The notes under the pieces are model-generated. The model had not been told where the DNA came from. It saw only the letters and a program-made list of their open reading frames with translations, and did not search any database. A stretch of 64,000 nucleotides of DNA from Nitrosarchaeum sp. (GTDB lineage: Archaea > Thermoproteota > Nitrososphaeria > Nitrososphaerales > Nitrosopumilaceae). The stretch is taken from assembly GCA_025699025.1 (NCBI GenBank), contig JAILWJ010000003.1, positions 1 to 64,000 on the forward strand. Direction: 5' to 3'. Each line of letters opens with the position of its first letter. Within the stretch, counting starts at the first letter, position 1. Below, in pieces: positions 51,415 through 60,743 of this stretch. Made by a program: the position numbers and the translations under genes.

Positions 51415-52080
51415 GTGGACTTTGAAGATTTCACTCAAGATTTGTCCTCATTAGAAGTTATTAGTAAAGATGATAAAAAAATGTCTGTAAAGCTCAAAGG
51501 CGTTCCATTGCAGTATGCAAATGCATTAAGACGTGTTTGCCTAAATGGCGTTCCAGTGTTTGCCATAGATACAGTAGATATTTTAGAAAATTCTTCGGTT
51601 CTTCCTGACGAAGGTCTGGCTCACAGATTAGGATTGATTCCAATCAAGACAGATTTGAAAAGATTCAATGAACCATCAAAATGTGAATGCAAAAGTGAAA
51701 CTGGCTGTTCAAACTGCAAAGTAATGCTAGTATTAGATTCAGGAGATACAGAGGCAACCAGAACGGTATTATCTGATGAATTGACATCAGAGGATGATTC
51801 CGTAAAGCCAATTGCAGACAATATTCCCATTGTCCAATTAGCTCCAGGACAAAGAGTCAAAGTAGAGTGCTATGCAAGATTAGGACGAGGCAGTGAACAT
51901 GCAAAATGGAATTCAGCAAACATTGCAATCCTAACGGAGACAGATAAAGAAGATGAAAGAATTCTCACCGTAGAATCAACAGGATCACTCAAGCCAGAGC
52001 AGATTATTCTTGCAGGAGTGGAGGAAGTAGGTGTTCGATTGAGCGAATTCAAAGACATGATCAACGAAGTAGAAGCATAA
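51415..52080 (+). CDS. rpoD: RNA polymerase subunit Rpo3 (D)
   Basis: A 221-residue subunit of the archaeal RNA polymerase assembly platform. It has the alpha-like NALRRVCLNGVPVFAID and a C-terminal dimerisation domain. Cysteines C90-x-C92-x5-C98-x2-C101 form an Rpb3-type zinc loop, not the extended Fe-S domain of some archaea. The start is GTG 51415, with an ATTTATCT TATA-like element ~30 bases upstream. It opens the rpoD-rpl18e-rpl13-rps9 operon. Confidence 0.95.
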   Translation: MDFEDFTQDLSSLEVISKDDKKMSVKLKGVPLQYANALRRVCLNGVPVFAIDTVDILENSSVLPDEGLAHRLGLIPIKTDLKRFNEPSKCECKSETGCSNCKVMLVLDSGDTEATRTVLSDELTSEDDSVKPIADNIPIVQLAPGQRVKVECYARLGRGSEHAKWNSANIAILTETDKEDERILTVESTGSLKPEQIILAGVEEVGVRLSEFKDMINEVEA

Positions 52081-52123
52081 CAAGCATACACATTATATTT
52101 GGGTTTTAAAACGCATTATTCAC

Positions 52124-52471
52124 ATGACTAACCAAGTCGTCATACGCATGGCAAAGGATCTAAAGAAGGCATCAGCTAAGAATGACGCTCCAATTTGGGC
52201 AAAATTAGCAGAATATGCTCTAAAACCATCAGTAGCCAGACGTGATATCAATTTGTACAGAATCGGTCAATTAACAAAAGAAAACGATACCGTGGTATTT
52301 CCAGGAAAAGTTCTAGGCACTGGAAATGTACCCCATAAAATTACATTATGTTCATTTTCGATCTCAAATTCTGCAGCAACAAAAATAATTGAAAACGGCG
52401 GAAAGGTCATCAGTTATTCAGAATTGATAGAGAAAAACCCAACAGGAAAAGGAGTAGTGCTACTTGGCTAG
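52124..52471 (+). CDS. rpl18e: Ribosomal protein eL18 (archaeal L18e)
   Basis: A 115-residue protein with ARRDINLYRIGQLTKENDTVVFPGKVLG and ITLCSFSISNSA. It lies in the standard rpoD-L18e-L13-S9 order and overlaps rpl13 by eight bases. Confidence 0.94.
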   Translation: MTNQVVIRMAKDLKKASAKNDAPIWAKLAEYALKPSVARRDINLYRIGQLTKENDTVVFPGKVLGTGNVPHKITLCSFSISNSAATKIIENGGKVISYSELIEKNPTGKGVVLLG

Positions 52472-52925
52472 TCAAGAAACTGTTGTCCAAACAGACAAAC
52501 CAATTGTAGTAGACGCCACAGATCATATAGCTGGAAGGCTTTCATCACATGTTGCAAAACTATTGCTAAAAGGAAATAGGGTGTCAGTTGTGAATTGCGA
52601 GAAGATCATGATTAGTGGAACACGTTCTAACATCATTAAAGAATATAGAAATTTTCTAGAAATATCAAGTGTCATTCATCCACGACATACTCCTGTTCAT
52701 CCAAGAAGACCAGATACAATTATGAAAAAGATGATCAGAGGAATGCTGCCCAGAAAGAAGCCATCCGGATTAATTGCACACAAAAGATTAAGAACATACA
52801 TTGGATCCCCAAAAGAGCTCAGATCATTTGAAAGAATACAGTTTGAAAATGCAAAAATTAAAAGATCCCCTTCAAATTATACTACAATGGGAGAACTTGG
52901 AAGAGTAATAGGGTGGACTGAATGA
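52464..52925 (+). CDS. rpl13: Ribosomal protein uL13
   Basis: A 153-residue protein with IVVDATDHIAGRLSSHVAKLLLKG and RGMLPRKKPSGLIAHKRLR. The start is TTG 52464 (MASQETVVQ). It overlaps L18e and S9. Confidence 0.95.
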   Translation: MASQETVVQTDKPIVVDATDHIAGRLSSHVAKLLLKGNRVSVVNCEKIMISGTRSNIIKEYRNFLEISSVIHPRHTPVHPRRPDTIMKKMIRGMLPRKKPSGLIAHKRLRTYIGSPKELRSFERIQFENAKIKRSPSNYTTMGELGRVIGWTE

Positions 52926-53371
52926 CAACACCAAAAACTGAAATTTATTTTGCAACCAGAAAAACAGCTAGTGCACACGTTTACATCACAAAAGGACAGG
53001 GCAAAGTTAGAATCAACAACGTTCCAATTGAGATGATTCCTCAAGAAACTGCAAGAGAAGTCATGCTTGCACCATTAGAAATTACAGGAGATTTGAGAAG
53101 CAAGATTGACATTTCAGTCAGAGTAAGAGGCGGAGGTTACATGGGACAGGCCAGTGCTGTGGCTACGGGAATATCAAGAGCATTAATTGGATGGACCAAG
53201 TCCAAAAAAGATCCAAAAGACCATCCATTACCAAAATCAACCAGAGAAGATCTAAGACAAAGAATTTCCGAGTATGACAAATATCTAATTAGCGGGGATG
53301 CCAGACAGAAAGAACCAAAGAAATTCGGCGGACCTGGCGCTAGAAGAAGAAAGCAAAAGTCATACCGTTAG
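52922..53371 (+). CDS. rps9: Ribosomal protein uS9
   Basis: A 149-residue protein with FATRKTASAHVYITKGQGKVRIN and the conserved basic C-terminus GGPGARRRKQKSYR that reaches into the ribosomal P site. It overlaps rpl13 by four bases. In many archaea rpoN (Rpo10) and rpoK follow; here a sugar nucleotidyltransferase follows instead. Confidence 0.95.
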   Translation: MTTPKTEIYFATRKTASAHVYITKGQGKVRINNVPIEMIPQETAREVMLAPLEITGDLRSKIDISVRVRGGGYMGQASAVATGISRALIGWTKSKKDPKDHPLPKSTREDLRQRISEYDKYLISGDARQKEPKKFGGPGARRRKQKSYR

Positions 53372-53374
53372 GCT

Positions 53375-54100
53375 GTGAAGGCTGTAATTTTAGCCGGTGG
53401 CAAAGGGACAAGAGGCAGACCATATACAGAATATTTCCCAAAAGCAATGACTCCAATTAACGGAAAACCGTTAATTGAATATATTGTGAACTACTTGAAT
53501 TCTTTTAGTTTTATCAATGAAGTAATCATAATATCAGATTATGAAGGATTAGGCGGCCAAATCAAAAACTATTACGACAACCAAAACAATAAAAAAAACA
53601 TCACCTTTGTGCAAGATTCACAAAGTGGAACTGGCGGAGATTTGTTACATATCGAACAAAAACTCTCAGGGGAATCGGAGTTTGTGCTATGGTTTGTGGA
53701 TAATTTGTGTGCCATAGATCTAAAAAACATGAGGGATTTTTTCAAAGAGAAAAAAAGCTCAGCATGCATTGCCACTAGAACCAAAAGAAAAGAAGAGACA
53801 GGGTTTGCAGTTGTTGAAGACGGAATAGTGACAGAGTTCAAAGAAAAACCAAAAATGAAGTTACAATTATCAGAATGTTTAGGGATATACATCTTGGGAA
53901 AAGATATCCTGAAGAGAATCAGAAAGTTGAAACAAAAAGAGATCAATCTATCATTTGACATACTGCAGGAATTATCCAAGGAGGGGAAAATCAGTGCCTA
54001 TGACATAGGAGATAAAGAATGGATAGATGTAGAATCACCGATGGTTTTAGACAGAAACAAAAAAACAGTTCAAAAGATCATAAAACAGATGGAATTTTAG
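53375..54100 (+). CDS. Sugar-1-phosphate nucleotidyltransferase
   Basis: A 241-residue nucleotidyltransferase. It has LAGGKGTRGRPYTEYFPKAM (nucleotide-binding loop and Lys), the metal-ion Asp in LWFVDNLCAIDL, and KEKPKMKL. It most resembles glucose-1-phosphate thymidylyl/uridylyltransferases, without the C-terminal left-handed beta-helix. The start is GTG 53375, three bases after rps9, so it is probably co-transcribed. It overlaps the convergent leuD by 23 bases. Confidence 0.88.
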   Translation: MKAVILAGGKGTRGRPYTEYFPKAMTPINGKPLIEYIVNYLNSFSFINEVIIISDYEGLGGQIKNYYDNQNNKKNITFVQDSQSGTGGDLLHIEQKLSGESEFVLWFVDNLCAIDLKNMRDFFKEKKSSACIATRTKRKEETGFAVVEDGIVTEFKEKPKMKLQLSECLGIYILGKDILKRIRKLKQKEINLSFDILQELSKEGKISAYDIGDKEWIDVESPMVLDRNKKTVQKIIKQMEF

Positions 54101-54662
54101 ATTGTTTTTCAAATTTAGAAATTTCATCACCGAATTGAAGAGTTTGTGCAATATCATCTAATCCTTCCAAGAGAATGTTTTTGCGATGAGCATCAATGCT
54201 GAAGGGTATTTGTTCTTCAGGGGTGATTATTACTTGATTCTCTAAATCAATTTCAATTTCATCATGCATATGCTGCAATTTTTCGACGGTTTGTTCATCT
54301 AAGACTATTGGCAAAATTCCATTCTTGAAGCAATTACTATAAAATATATCGGCAAAAGAAGGGGCAATCACTACAGAAAACCCATAATCTTGTAGTGCCC
54401 ATACGGCATGTTCACGGCTGGAGCCGCAACCGAAATTATCACCTGCAACAAGAATTTTAGAATTTTTATATTTTTTATCATTTAACACAAAATCTTGCTT
54501 TTCGTGGTTGTCTTCATCGTATCTCCAGTTATAGAAGAGAAATTTGCCAAAGCCGGATTTTTGGATCAGTTTTAAGAATTGTTTTGGGACAATTTGATCA
54601 GTATCTACATTTACCTTGTCTAATGGCGTAACAATTGTTTTGATTTTCTTAAATGGTTCCAT
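54078..54662 (-). CDS. leuD: 3-Isopropylmalate dehydratase small subunit, bacterial type
   Basis: A 194-residue LeuD of the long bacterial type. It has KFLFYNWRYDEDNHE, the [17 protein letters not shown] swivel-domain signature and ADIFYSNCFKNGILPI. It pairs with the leuC directly upstream (TAATG overlap). Leucine biosynthesis is the standard role. It ends in a 23-base convergent overlap. Confidence 0.92.
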   Translation of the reverse strand: MEPFKKIKTIVTPLDKVNVDTDQIVPKQFLKLIQKSGFGKFLFYNWRYDEDNHEKQDFVLNDKKYKNSKILVAGDNFGCGSSREHAVWALQDYGFSVVIAPSFADIFYSNCFKNGILPIVLDEQTVEKLQHMHDEIEIDLENQVIITPEEQIPFSIDAHRKNILLEGLDDIAQTLQFGDEISKFEKQSKIPSVL

Positions 54663-56077
54663 TAGCTCAGATCCATCTCCCTAACATCAACAAAATGTCC
54701 TTCAATTGCAGCTGCCGCGGCCATAACAGGACTGACAAGGTGAGTTCTGCCACCAGTTCCTTGTCTTCCTTCAAAATTTCGATTAGAAGTACTAGCACAT
54801 CTCTCACCCGGAGATAAGATATCAGGATTCATGCCAAGACACATACTGCATCCAGCCTCTCTCCACTCAAAATTGGCATCAATGAAGATTTTATCCAGGC
54901 CCATTTCTTCGGCTTGCTGTTTTACCATTTGAGAGCCAGGTACAACCATTGCTCTAACATGTGGTGAAACTTTTCGATTCTTTACGACTTTAGAGGCTTC
55001 AATGAGATCTTCTAACCTGGCATTTGTACAAGAGCCAATAAACACTCGATCAACTTTGATATCAGTTATTGGAGTTCCAGGTTTCAAGTCCATATACTCT
55101 AGAGCTTTTTGAGCTCCTTTCTTTTGGTTTTGATCACCTTTAGAATAATCATCTGGAGATGGAACAGAGTCAGTCACATCACATGTCATTCCAGGATTTG
55201 TCCCCCAGCTGACCTGAGGAGCAATGTCGTCTATGTGTAAAACGTATTTTTTTTCAAACGTTGCATCAGAATCAGTCTTTAGAGTTTCACGCCAATAATC
55301 TACCAGGGATTCATAATTTTTTGGGGTGTATTTTCTTCCTCTCAGATAATCAAAGGTCTTCTCATCAGGAGCAATCAACCCCGCACGGGCTCCGGCCTCA
55401 ATGGACATGTTACATATTGTCATTCTTTGCTCCATGGAAAGGTCAGTTATTCCTTCGCCACGATATTCTACCACAGTTCCGGTACCACCACCAGTACCAA
55501 TGTTTTTGATAATTGACAAGATGATATCCTTTGCAGTAACTGCATGAGGATTTTTTCTTTTTCCTTCCACCCGGATTTCAAATGGTTTTGGTTTTTCAAG
55601 CCACAGTGTTTGGGATGCAAGGACATGTTCTACCTCACTAGTACCTATTCCAAACGCTAACGCACCAAATGCGCCATGGGTTGATGTGTGGCTATCTCCA
55701 CAAACAATGGTACTTCCAGGCAAAGTAATGCCTAATTGAGGCCCTATTACATGAACAATTCCCTGATTAGGACTGGCAATATCAAAGAGTTGGATTCCAA
55801 AGTCTTTGCAATTCTTTGCAAGCGTTTGGATTTGAATAGCAGAAGTCTGATCTAAGATAGGAAGGCGTCTATTTGTGGTTGGAACATTATGATCCATCGT
55901 GGCAACAGTAAGATCAGGTCTACGTACTTTTCTGTTGTTCATTCTTAATCCATCAAATGCTTGTGGAGACGTCACCTCGTGTACAAGATGTCGGTCAATA
56001 TAGATCAAAGATGGGCCAGACTGCTTCTCAACAACTATGTGTGCATCCCAAATTTTTTCAAAAAGTGTTTTTCCCAT
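54662..56077 (-). CDS. leuC: 3-Isopropylmalate dehydratase large subunit, bacterial type
   Basis: A 471-residue aconitase-superfamily LeuC. The 4Fe-4S Cys are in [12 protein letters not shown] and CSMCLGMN, and active-site stretches include [27 protein letters not shown]. It converts 2-isopropylmalate to 3-isopropylmalate with LeuD. It is one of two large subunits in this operon. Confidence 0.93.
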   Translation of the reverse strand: MGKTLFEKIWDAHIVVEKQSGPSLIYIDRHLVHEVTSPQAFDGLRMNNRKVRRPDLTVATMDHNVPTTNRRLPILDQTSAIQIQTLAKNCKDFGIQLFDIASPNQGIVHVIGPQLGITLPGSTIVCGDSHTSTHGAFGALAFGIGTSEVEHVLASQTLWLEKPKPFEIRVEGKRKNPHAVTAKDIILSIIKNIGTGGGTGTVVEYRGEGITDLSMEQRMTICNMSIEAGARAGLIAPDEKTFDYLRGRKYTPKNYESLVDYWRETLKTDSDATFEKKYVLHIDDIAPQVSWGTNPGMTCDVTDSVPSPDDYSKGDQNQKKGAQKALEYMDLKPGTPITDIKVDRVFIGSCTNARLEDLIEASKVVKNRKVSPHVRAMVVPGSQMVKQQAEEMGLDKIFIDANFEWREAGCSMCLGMNPDILSPGERCASTSNRNFEGRQGTGGRTHLVSPVMAAAAAIEGHFVDVREMDLS

Positions 56078-56085
56078 TTTTAATC

Positions 56086-56571
56086 CTAGTCTGGCTTGTA
56101 ATTAAAAAGTCCACCAGCTTCGATGATCTTTCCGATAATTTCTGAAAAGGGTTTCATGCCATAGGTCTGATTCTTTGTAATATTTTTTATTTCATTTTTA
56201 CTTATATCGATATTAACTTCATCGCCTTCAGAAATTGCATTATATGCATCCTCTCCAATCTCAATAGGCAACAAGAATGCGCCATCAACTGCATTTCGAT
56301 AGAAAATCCTAGCAAAAGAGAGAGCCAAAACAGCCTTTATTCCAGAATGAGACAACGCGATAGGAGCGTGTTCACGAGAAGAGCCGCAGCCGAAATTTTT
56401 TCCAGATAAGATAAAGTCTCCATCTTTCACTTTGGAATGAAAATTAGGATCCAAGCCTTCCATTGCATGAGTTGCAAGTTCAGCATAATCATGGATTTTA
56501 AGATATTGGCCTGGAATTATTACGTCAGTATCGATGTTGTCTCGAGCATATTTTATTATGTGGCCTTTCAT
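56086..56571 (-). CDS. Isopropylmalate/homoaconitate isomerase-type small subunit, archaeal type
   Basis: A 161-residue small subunit of the short archaeal type (HACN/LeuD-like): [19 protein letters not shown] and [21 protein letters not shown]. The [20 protein letters not shown] loop corresponds to the substrate-determining region of these enzymes. It overlaps the large subunit upstream as ATGA. Leucine, homocitrate or another 2-hydroxy acid are possible substrates. Confidence 0.88.
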   Translation of the reverse strand: MKGHIIKYARDNIDTDVIIPGQYLKIHDYAELATHAMEGLDPNFHSKVKDGDFILSGKNFGCGSSREHAPIALSHSGIKAVLALSFARIFYRNAVDGAFLLPIEIGEDAYNAISEGDEVNIDISKNEIKNITKNQTYGMKPFSEIIGKIIEAGGLFNYKPD

Positions 56572-57839
56572 GGCAAGTCCCTCGGATCTGTAATTTTTCC
56601 AGTAACTGCAGAAGCTGCAGCAACCAGAGGTGAAGAAAGATACGTCTGAGAGTCTACATGACCCATCCTTCCAGGAAAGTTTCGGTTTGTAGTACTAATG
56701 CAGATTTCATCTTTTGCTAAAACTCCCATATGTGCACCACAGCAAGCACCACAAGTTGGTGGACCTATAGTGACTCCAGCATCCAAGAAAATAGTAAGCA
56801 ATCCATTTTCCATAGCACGCTTATAGATTGAAATTGATGCAGGCAATACTTCGGTTCTTATCTTCACTTTTCTACCTTTTAGGATCTTTGCGGCAGCCTC
56901 CAGATCTTCATATTTTGCACCAGTGCAGGAACCAATGTATGATTTGTCAAGATCAACTGAAGGTGCATCTCTCACTACCACAACATTTTCAGGAGAGAAG
57001 GGCTTTGCAACAAGAGGCTCCATTTCAGAACCCTCATATTCAATTATTTGTGCATACTCTGCATTCTCATCCCCCTTTATCAGAGAAATGCCAGTAGCTC
57101 CTCTGCTTGTAAGATAATCCACGACTTTTTGATCAGGTTCAACAATCCCGTTTTTAGCTCCTGCTTCAGTAGTCATGTTACATAATGTCAATCGGCTTTC
57201 AACAGACATGGCATCAACTCCAGAGCCACCAAACTGCATTGTTCTATAGTTTCCACCGTCAGTGCCTATATCTCCAATAATTTTTAAAATGAAGTCTTTT
57301 GCCATCACGTGTTCTGGAAGCTTTCCGTTTAGTTTGAAGTAGATAGTCTCAGGAACCTTAAACCAGATCTTGCCATATAACAAGACGTATGCAACATCAG
57401 TGTGACCCAATCCACATGCAAACGCTCCAAGGGCTCCCGTGGTATTGGTATGAGAATCACCTCCGACATAGACTTCCCCAGGTAGCACCAATGCCTCCTC
57501 ATGTGATAAGGTGTGACATATGCCATATTGACCCATACCATACTTGAAGTGCTTTTGAATGCCATAATTTTTTGTAAAGTTGGATAATTTCACTATATTT
57601 TCAGCAGATACTTTTTCAGCTGAAGGAACAAAATGATCTTCGGCTACCCAGATCTTTGAAGGATCCCATAGTTTGCTAACATCAATTCCTTGTTTCTTTA
57701 GTTTGTCAAATACTTTGATGACTCCTGGGCCAGAAACATCATGAACCATTGCTTTGTCCACGTTTGCAAAAATGACATCATCTGGAGCAACTGAGTCTCT
57801 GCCTGATGCACGTGCAAGAATCTTCTCAACAATATTCAT
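56568..57839 (-). CDS. Isopropylmalate/homoaconitate isomerase-type large subunit, archaeal type
   Basis: A 423-residue archaeal-type (HACN) large subunit, distinct from the bacterial-type LeuC downstream. The cluster Cys are in YIGSCTGAKYEDL and PTCGACCGAHMG. GDSHTNTTGALGAFACGLGHTD is intact. I chose ATG 57839 over a TTG at 57845. It opens a four-gene operon (large, small, leuC, leuD) and is divergent from cofE. Confidence 0.9.
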   Translation of the reverse strand: MNIVEKILARASGRDSVAPDDVIFANVDKAMVHDVSGPGVIKVFDKLKKQGIDVSKLWDPSKIWVAEDHFVPSAEKVSAENIVKLSNFTKNYGIQKHFKYGMGQYGICHTLSHEEALVLPGEVYVGGDSHTNTTGALGAFACGLGHTDVAYVLLYGKIWFKVPETIYFKLNGKLPEHVMAKDFILKIIGDIGTDGGNYRTMQFGGSGVDAMSVESRLTLCNMTTEAGAKNGIVEPDQKVVDYLTSRGATGISLIKGDENAEYAQIIEYEGSEMEPLVAKPFSPENVVVVRDAPSVDLDKSYIGSCTGAKYEDLEAAAKILKGRKVKIRTEVLPASISIYKRAMENGLLTIFLDAGVTIGPPTCGACCGAHMGVLAKDEICISTTNRNFPGRMGHVDSQTYLSSPLVAAASAVTGKITDPRDLP

Positions 57840-57911
57840 GATCAAAAACCCCGCGATTACAGATTAAAAGCTTTTCAGAACAATAAAAAAGAATAGACAC
57901 ATCAAAACAGT

Positions 57912-58691
57912 ATGCCACTAACAGTTTTGCCTCTGCTCTCAGAGAGAAAAACGGAACAATTCGATGTATTTGAGTCATTATTAGACATATTAGATAAAAA
58001 TAATGAAAAATTAGAAGATGGAGACATTATAGTCATTTCAACAAAATATGTCTCAAATTCTCAGGGAAGAATAGTTGATCTTGACAAGATTAAAACATCA
58101 AAACAGGGAATAAAAATATCAAAAAAATTTAAACTAAAATATGAAATTGCAGAAATCATCTTAAGAGAGTCAGATAAGATTTTTGGCGGAATTTTCGGAT
58201 TTGTAATTACATCGGCGGACAATATTATGGCTCCAAATGCAGGAATTGACAAATCTAATGCCAAGAAAGGCAAAGTGATTCTATATCCAAAAAATCCATA
58301 TCTGATTGCAGAGCAAATTCGCAGAAAGATTTTCTTGAAGTTGCTAATTCATGTTGGGGTAATTTTAGTAGACAGTAGGCTAATGCCAGTACGTGTTGGA
58401 ACATCAGGGGTCACAGTTGCATGTGCAGGAATTGAGCCGGTGTTAGACATGAGAGCGCAAAAAGATCTGGATGGAAACCCACTCAAGGTAACATTTCAAG
58501 CAGTTGCAGACAACATTGCGACTATCGCAAATCACAAGATGGGTGAGGGGGCAGAATCAAAACCAATTGCCATCGTTAGAGATTCGGATGCAAGACTCAC
58601 AGACAGAGCAATCAATCCAAATGAAATGGCAATATCCCCAGATCAGTGTGTGTACGTAAGAGGGCTATCAAGTAAATCCAACAAGCAGTAA
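57912..58691 (+). CDS. cofE: Coenzyme F420-0:L-glutamate ligase
   Basis: A 259-residue CofE, which adds glutamate residues to F420-0 with GTP. It has DGDIIVISTKYVSNSQGRIVDL, FGFVITSADNIMAPNAGID and VRVGTSGVTVACAGIEPV with DMRAQKDLDGNPLKVTFQAVAD. F420 fits the Ddn-like gene at 27749. Length is normal for the family. Confidence 0.93.
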   Translation: MPLTVLPLLSERKTEQFDVFESLLDILDKNNEKLEDGDIIVISTKYVSNSQGRIVDLDKIKTSKQGIKISKKFKLKYEIAEIILRESDKIFGGIFGFVITSADNIMAPNAGIDKSNAKKGKVILYPKNPYLIAEQIRRKIFLKLLIHVGVILVDSRLMPVRVGTSGVTVACAGIEPVLDMRAQKDLDGNPLKVTFQAVADNIATIANHKMGEGAESKPIAIVRDSDARLTDRAINPNEMAISPDQCVYVRGLSSKSNKQ

Positions 58692-58737
58692 GAATTCTTG
58701 TTCTCCTTTAAATATAGGTATTTTTGATGTCACAATA

Positions 58738-59289
58738 ATGGAATACTTTACAACGTATCCAAAAAATATTTCATTTTTAGACGGGATCAAACACAGAATT
58801 GACGTAGACAACAAGGAGGGAGTAGAACAATTACACATTGTTGTAAAGAAGAGTTTTGATGAATTGATGAAGATCTTTACAACCGAGGGATTTACCAAGG
58901 TAAAATTTGAACACAAACAACCGGATCAAATAGGAAGTGGTTTGAATCTCAAATTAAAGAAACCATGGGAGATGCACATCAGAATGGTCGACTTGAAAAA
59001 AGGATTGATTGGAATTCATGCCGAGGTTGAAGTTTCAAGAGATTATCTTCAACATCTTTTCTCGCAGAGAACTCCCGTGGTATACGAAGTGGAAGAAATC
59101 CTAAAAAAATATCAAGTTGAGTACAGGATTTGGCACGACAAAATCAAGAAAGACGTTCATACAATAATTGATAATTACAAAGTAAAACTTGCAACACCAA
59201 GCATTCCAGTGTTTGCGTGGAAGCCGATGTTATTTGTCATTGCAACCATTGCAGCATTTTACGGTTGGAAATACTTCAATACAATCTAA
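58738..59289 (+). CDS. Unknown protein with C-terminal membrane anchor
   Basis: A 183-residue protein: a cytoplasmic ~150-residue part (KHRIDVDNKEGVEQLHIVVKK; IGIHAEVEVSRDYLQHLFSQ) and one C-terminal membrane segment (PMLFVIATIAAFYGWKYF), so it is tail-anchored. A TATA-like TTTAAATATAGG is centred ~30 bases before ATG 58738. Not recognised. Confidence 0.65.
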   Translation: MEYFTTYPKNISFLDGIKHRIDVDNKEGVEQLHIVVKKSFDELMKIFTTEGFTKVKFEHKQPDQIGSGLNLKLKKPWEMHIRMVDLKKGLIGIHAEVEVSRDYLQHLFSQRTPVVYEVEEILKKYQVEYRIWHDKIKKDVHTIIDNYKVKLATPSIPVFAWKPMLFVIATIAAFYGWKYFNTI

Positions 59290-59290
59290 A

Positions 59291-59303
59291 AGTAAAAAAA
59301 AAT
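59291..59303 (-). terminator. T-rich terminator
   Basis: A nine-A run (T on the minus strand) lies between the convergent stops, just after the stop of the minus-strand gene at 59304. Confidence 0.4.
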
Positions 59304-59627
59304 CTAGATTCCCAAAGTTTCTTCTTTGGTCAGTTCTAAATAGACTTTGTCACCCACTGACAATCCCATTTCCTTGTATTCATGCATCTCCAGTTTAAGC
59401 TGAGTTACTCCGCTTTGCATACCCATGCCCATGCCAGAGAACATTTTGTTGAGATCTTTCATCATGTCATTCATGTTTGTAAATCCCATTACCTTTGGAC
59501 CACCAAATGGAGATGGAGGAGAGCCGGTTCCCTCTTTAAGATCTTTTACTGAAGATAAGGAAACCACAACATATGGTGCACCGTCAGGGGCTGCATCAAT
59601 ACTTCGTACAACATATTCTTTCTTCAT
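59304..59627 (-). CDS. Unknown 107-residue protein with Met-Gly-rich loop
   Basis: A soluble protein. An N-terminal strand pair (YVVRSIDAAPDGAPYVVVSL) and a C-terminal VGDKVYLELTKEETLGI sandwich a Met/Gly-rich segment (FSGMGMGMQSG). Such loops can bind Cu(I), but there are no Cys and only one His here, so that is speculative. No family recognised. Confidence 0.6.
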   Translation of the reverse strand: MKKEYVVRSIDAAPDGAPYVVVSLSSVKDLKEGTGSPPSPFGGPKVMGFTNMNDMMKDLNKMFSGMGMGMQSGVTQLKLEMHEYKEMGLSVGDKVYLELTKEETLGI

Positions 59628-59720
59628 AAGTAAATTAGGTAGGAATGCATCATAATTTTAATTTTGAGGTCAAATTACACGCATATCAAGCCTTGAATCT
59701 TTATTTAGAAATTTGACTAG

Positions 59721-60263
59721 TTGAAATTTGTGCATGAAAATCTTGAAACACACTTGAAATACTATGGAATTTCGCCATGGGAAATCGAAGTGATTTACGG
59801 ATTTCTTAATTCAAGATTCACAATTTTGCAAGAGGAGATTCAACCAGACAGTGAAGAGTTTGTCAGCTTTTTAGAAATAGAAATCCCACTTGCATTTAAT
59901 GACGAATTTTTCAAATGGTTTGAGTACAGGAGATGGGAAAATATCAAAGATGTTTTCAAAGAGATGAAAAGACGTCGAGGTTCAGGAAATGCAATTAAAA
60001 TACAGATGAATTTTCTGGGAAATCCAAAAATTGTATTTATCTTGGACGTGGGGGACAAGCAATTGTACGATAATGCAATTGAAAAGATTGATTTTGTACT
60101 GGAACTCTTGCCATACCATCTTGATCCAGAAAAACTTCCATCAGATGTAATCGAGATAAGTTACAGGTTTGATATCGAATCCGCAAGATGGCGCCTAAAT
60201 TTGGCCAGATCAAAGGACAGAAAATATTCTTTCAGCGGAGATTCTTGGAAAGAGTTTACTTGA
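59721..60263 (+). CDS. Unknown 180-residue soluble protein
   Basis: Helical N-terminal half (KFVHENLETHLKYYGISPW; EIPLAFNDEFFKWFEYRRWE) and an alpha/beta C-terminal half (NPKIVFILDVGDKQLYDNAI; YRFDIESARWRLNLARSKDR). The start is TTG 59721, with a TTATTTAG element ~18 bases upstream; GTG 59730 or ATG 59733 are alternatives. Not recognised. Convergent overlap of eight bases with the next gene. Confidence 0.6.
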   Translation: MKFVHENLETHLKYYGISPWEIEVIYGFLNSRFTILQEEIQPDSEEFVSFLEIEIPLAFNDEFFKWFEYRRWENIKDVFKEMKRRRGSGNAIKIQMNFLGNPKIVFILDVGDKQLYDNAIEKIDFVLELLPYHLDPEKLPSDVIEISYRFDIESARWRLNLARSKDRKYSFSGDSWKEFT

Positions 60264-60696
60264 GATCCTTTTGAAGTGGTTCCAACAGACTATGAAGTTC
60301 CTTGTATTTTGATTCAAGAAATTCTAATGCATCATCCAGTTTTTTTGATTTTCCATACTTGTAGCGGATTAATTCGCGATGATGCCAGAATGTTTTTCCA
60401 TCCTCACCCGAAACAGTAGTAAAATAATCTGTTCCTTTTAGAGCATCAGGGAGTTTGACGTCATGGGGGAAAAGCATCTCAACAATGAACCACTCATCAC
60501 CATCTGGATAATCAGATCCAGTTTCAATATCAAAAAACACATGGAGTAAGTCAGATTGCATAAGACCGTCATCAACTATAGCAGGATGTTTTACCGAGGA
60601 TTTTTTAAAATCTAGATTTACCAATTGAGGTTCAAAGAAACCCTTGATGATAGATTTTCGAAATATCTTGTTAGCCTCATTTATGTTCAATAGCAA
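60256..60696 (-). CDS. Unknown 146-residue soluble protein
   Basis: It begins LLNINEANKIFRKSIIKGFF and has an acidic central part (HVFFDIETGSDYPDGDEWF) and a C-terminal helix. The start is TTG 60696, or TTG 60690 two codons in. No family is recognised. It lies downstream of the oxidoreductase genes with a 47-base gap and its own AT-rich upstream region. Confidence 0.6.
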   Translation of the reverse strand: MLLNINEANKIFRKSIIKGFFEPQLVNLDFKKSSVKHPAIVDDGLMQSDLLHVFFDIETGSDYPDGDEWFIVEMLFPHDVKLPDALKGTDYFTTVSGEDGKTFWHHRELIRYKYGKSKKLDDALEFLESKYKELHSLLEPLQKDLK

Positions 60697-60743
60697 GATG
60701 ATCTAGAAATAAGCTAGTCTATAACTTATCTGGTTTTAATAGG

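Noticed and set aside
59304-59627. Copper-binding role for the Met-rich loop
   Set aside because: Only a few Met with Gly, no Cys and a single His; composition alone does not support it.
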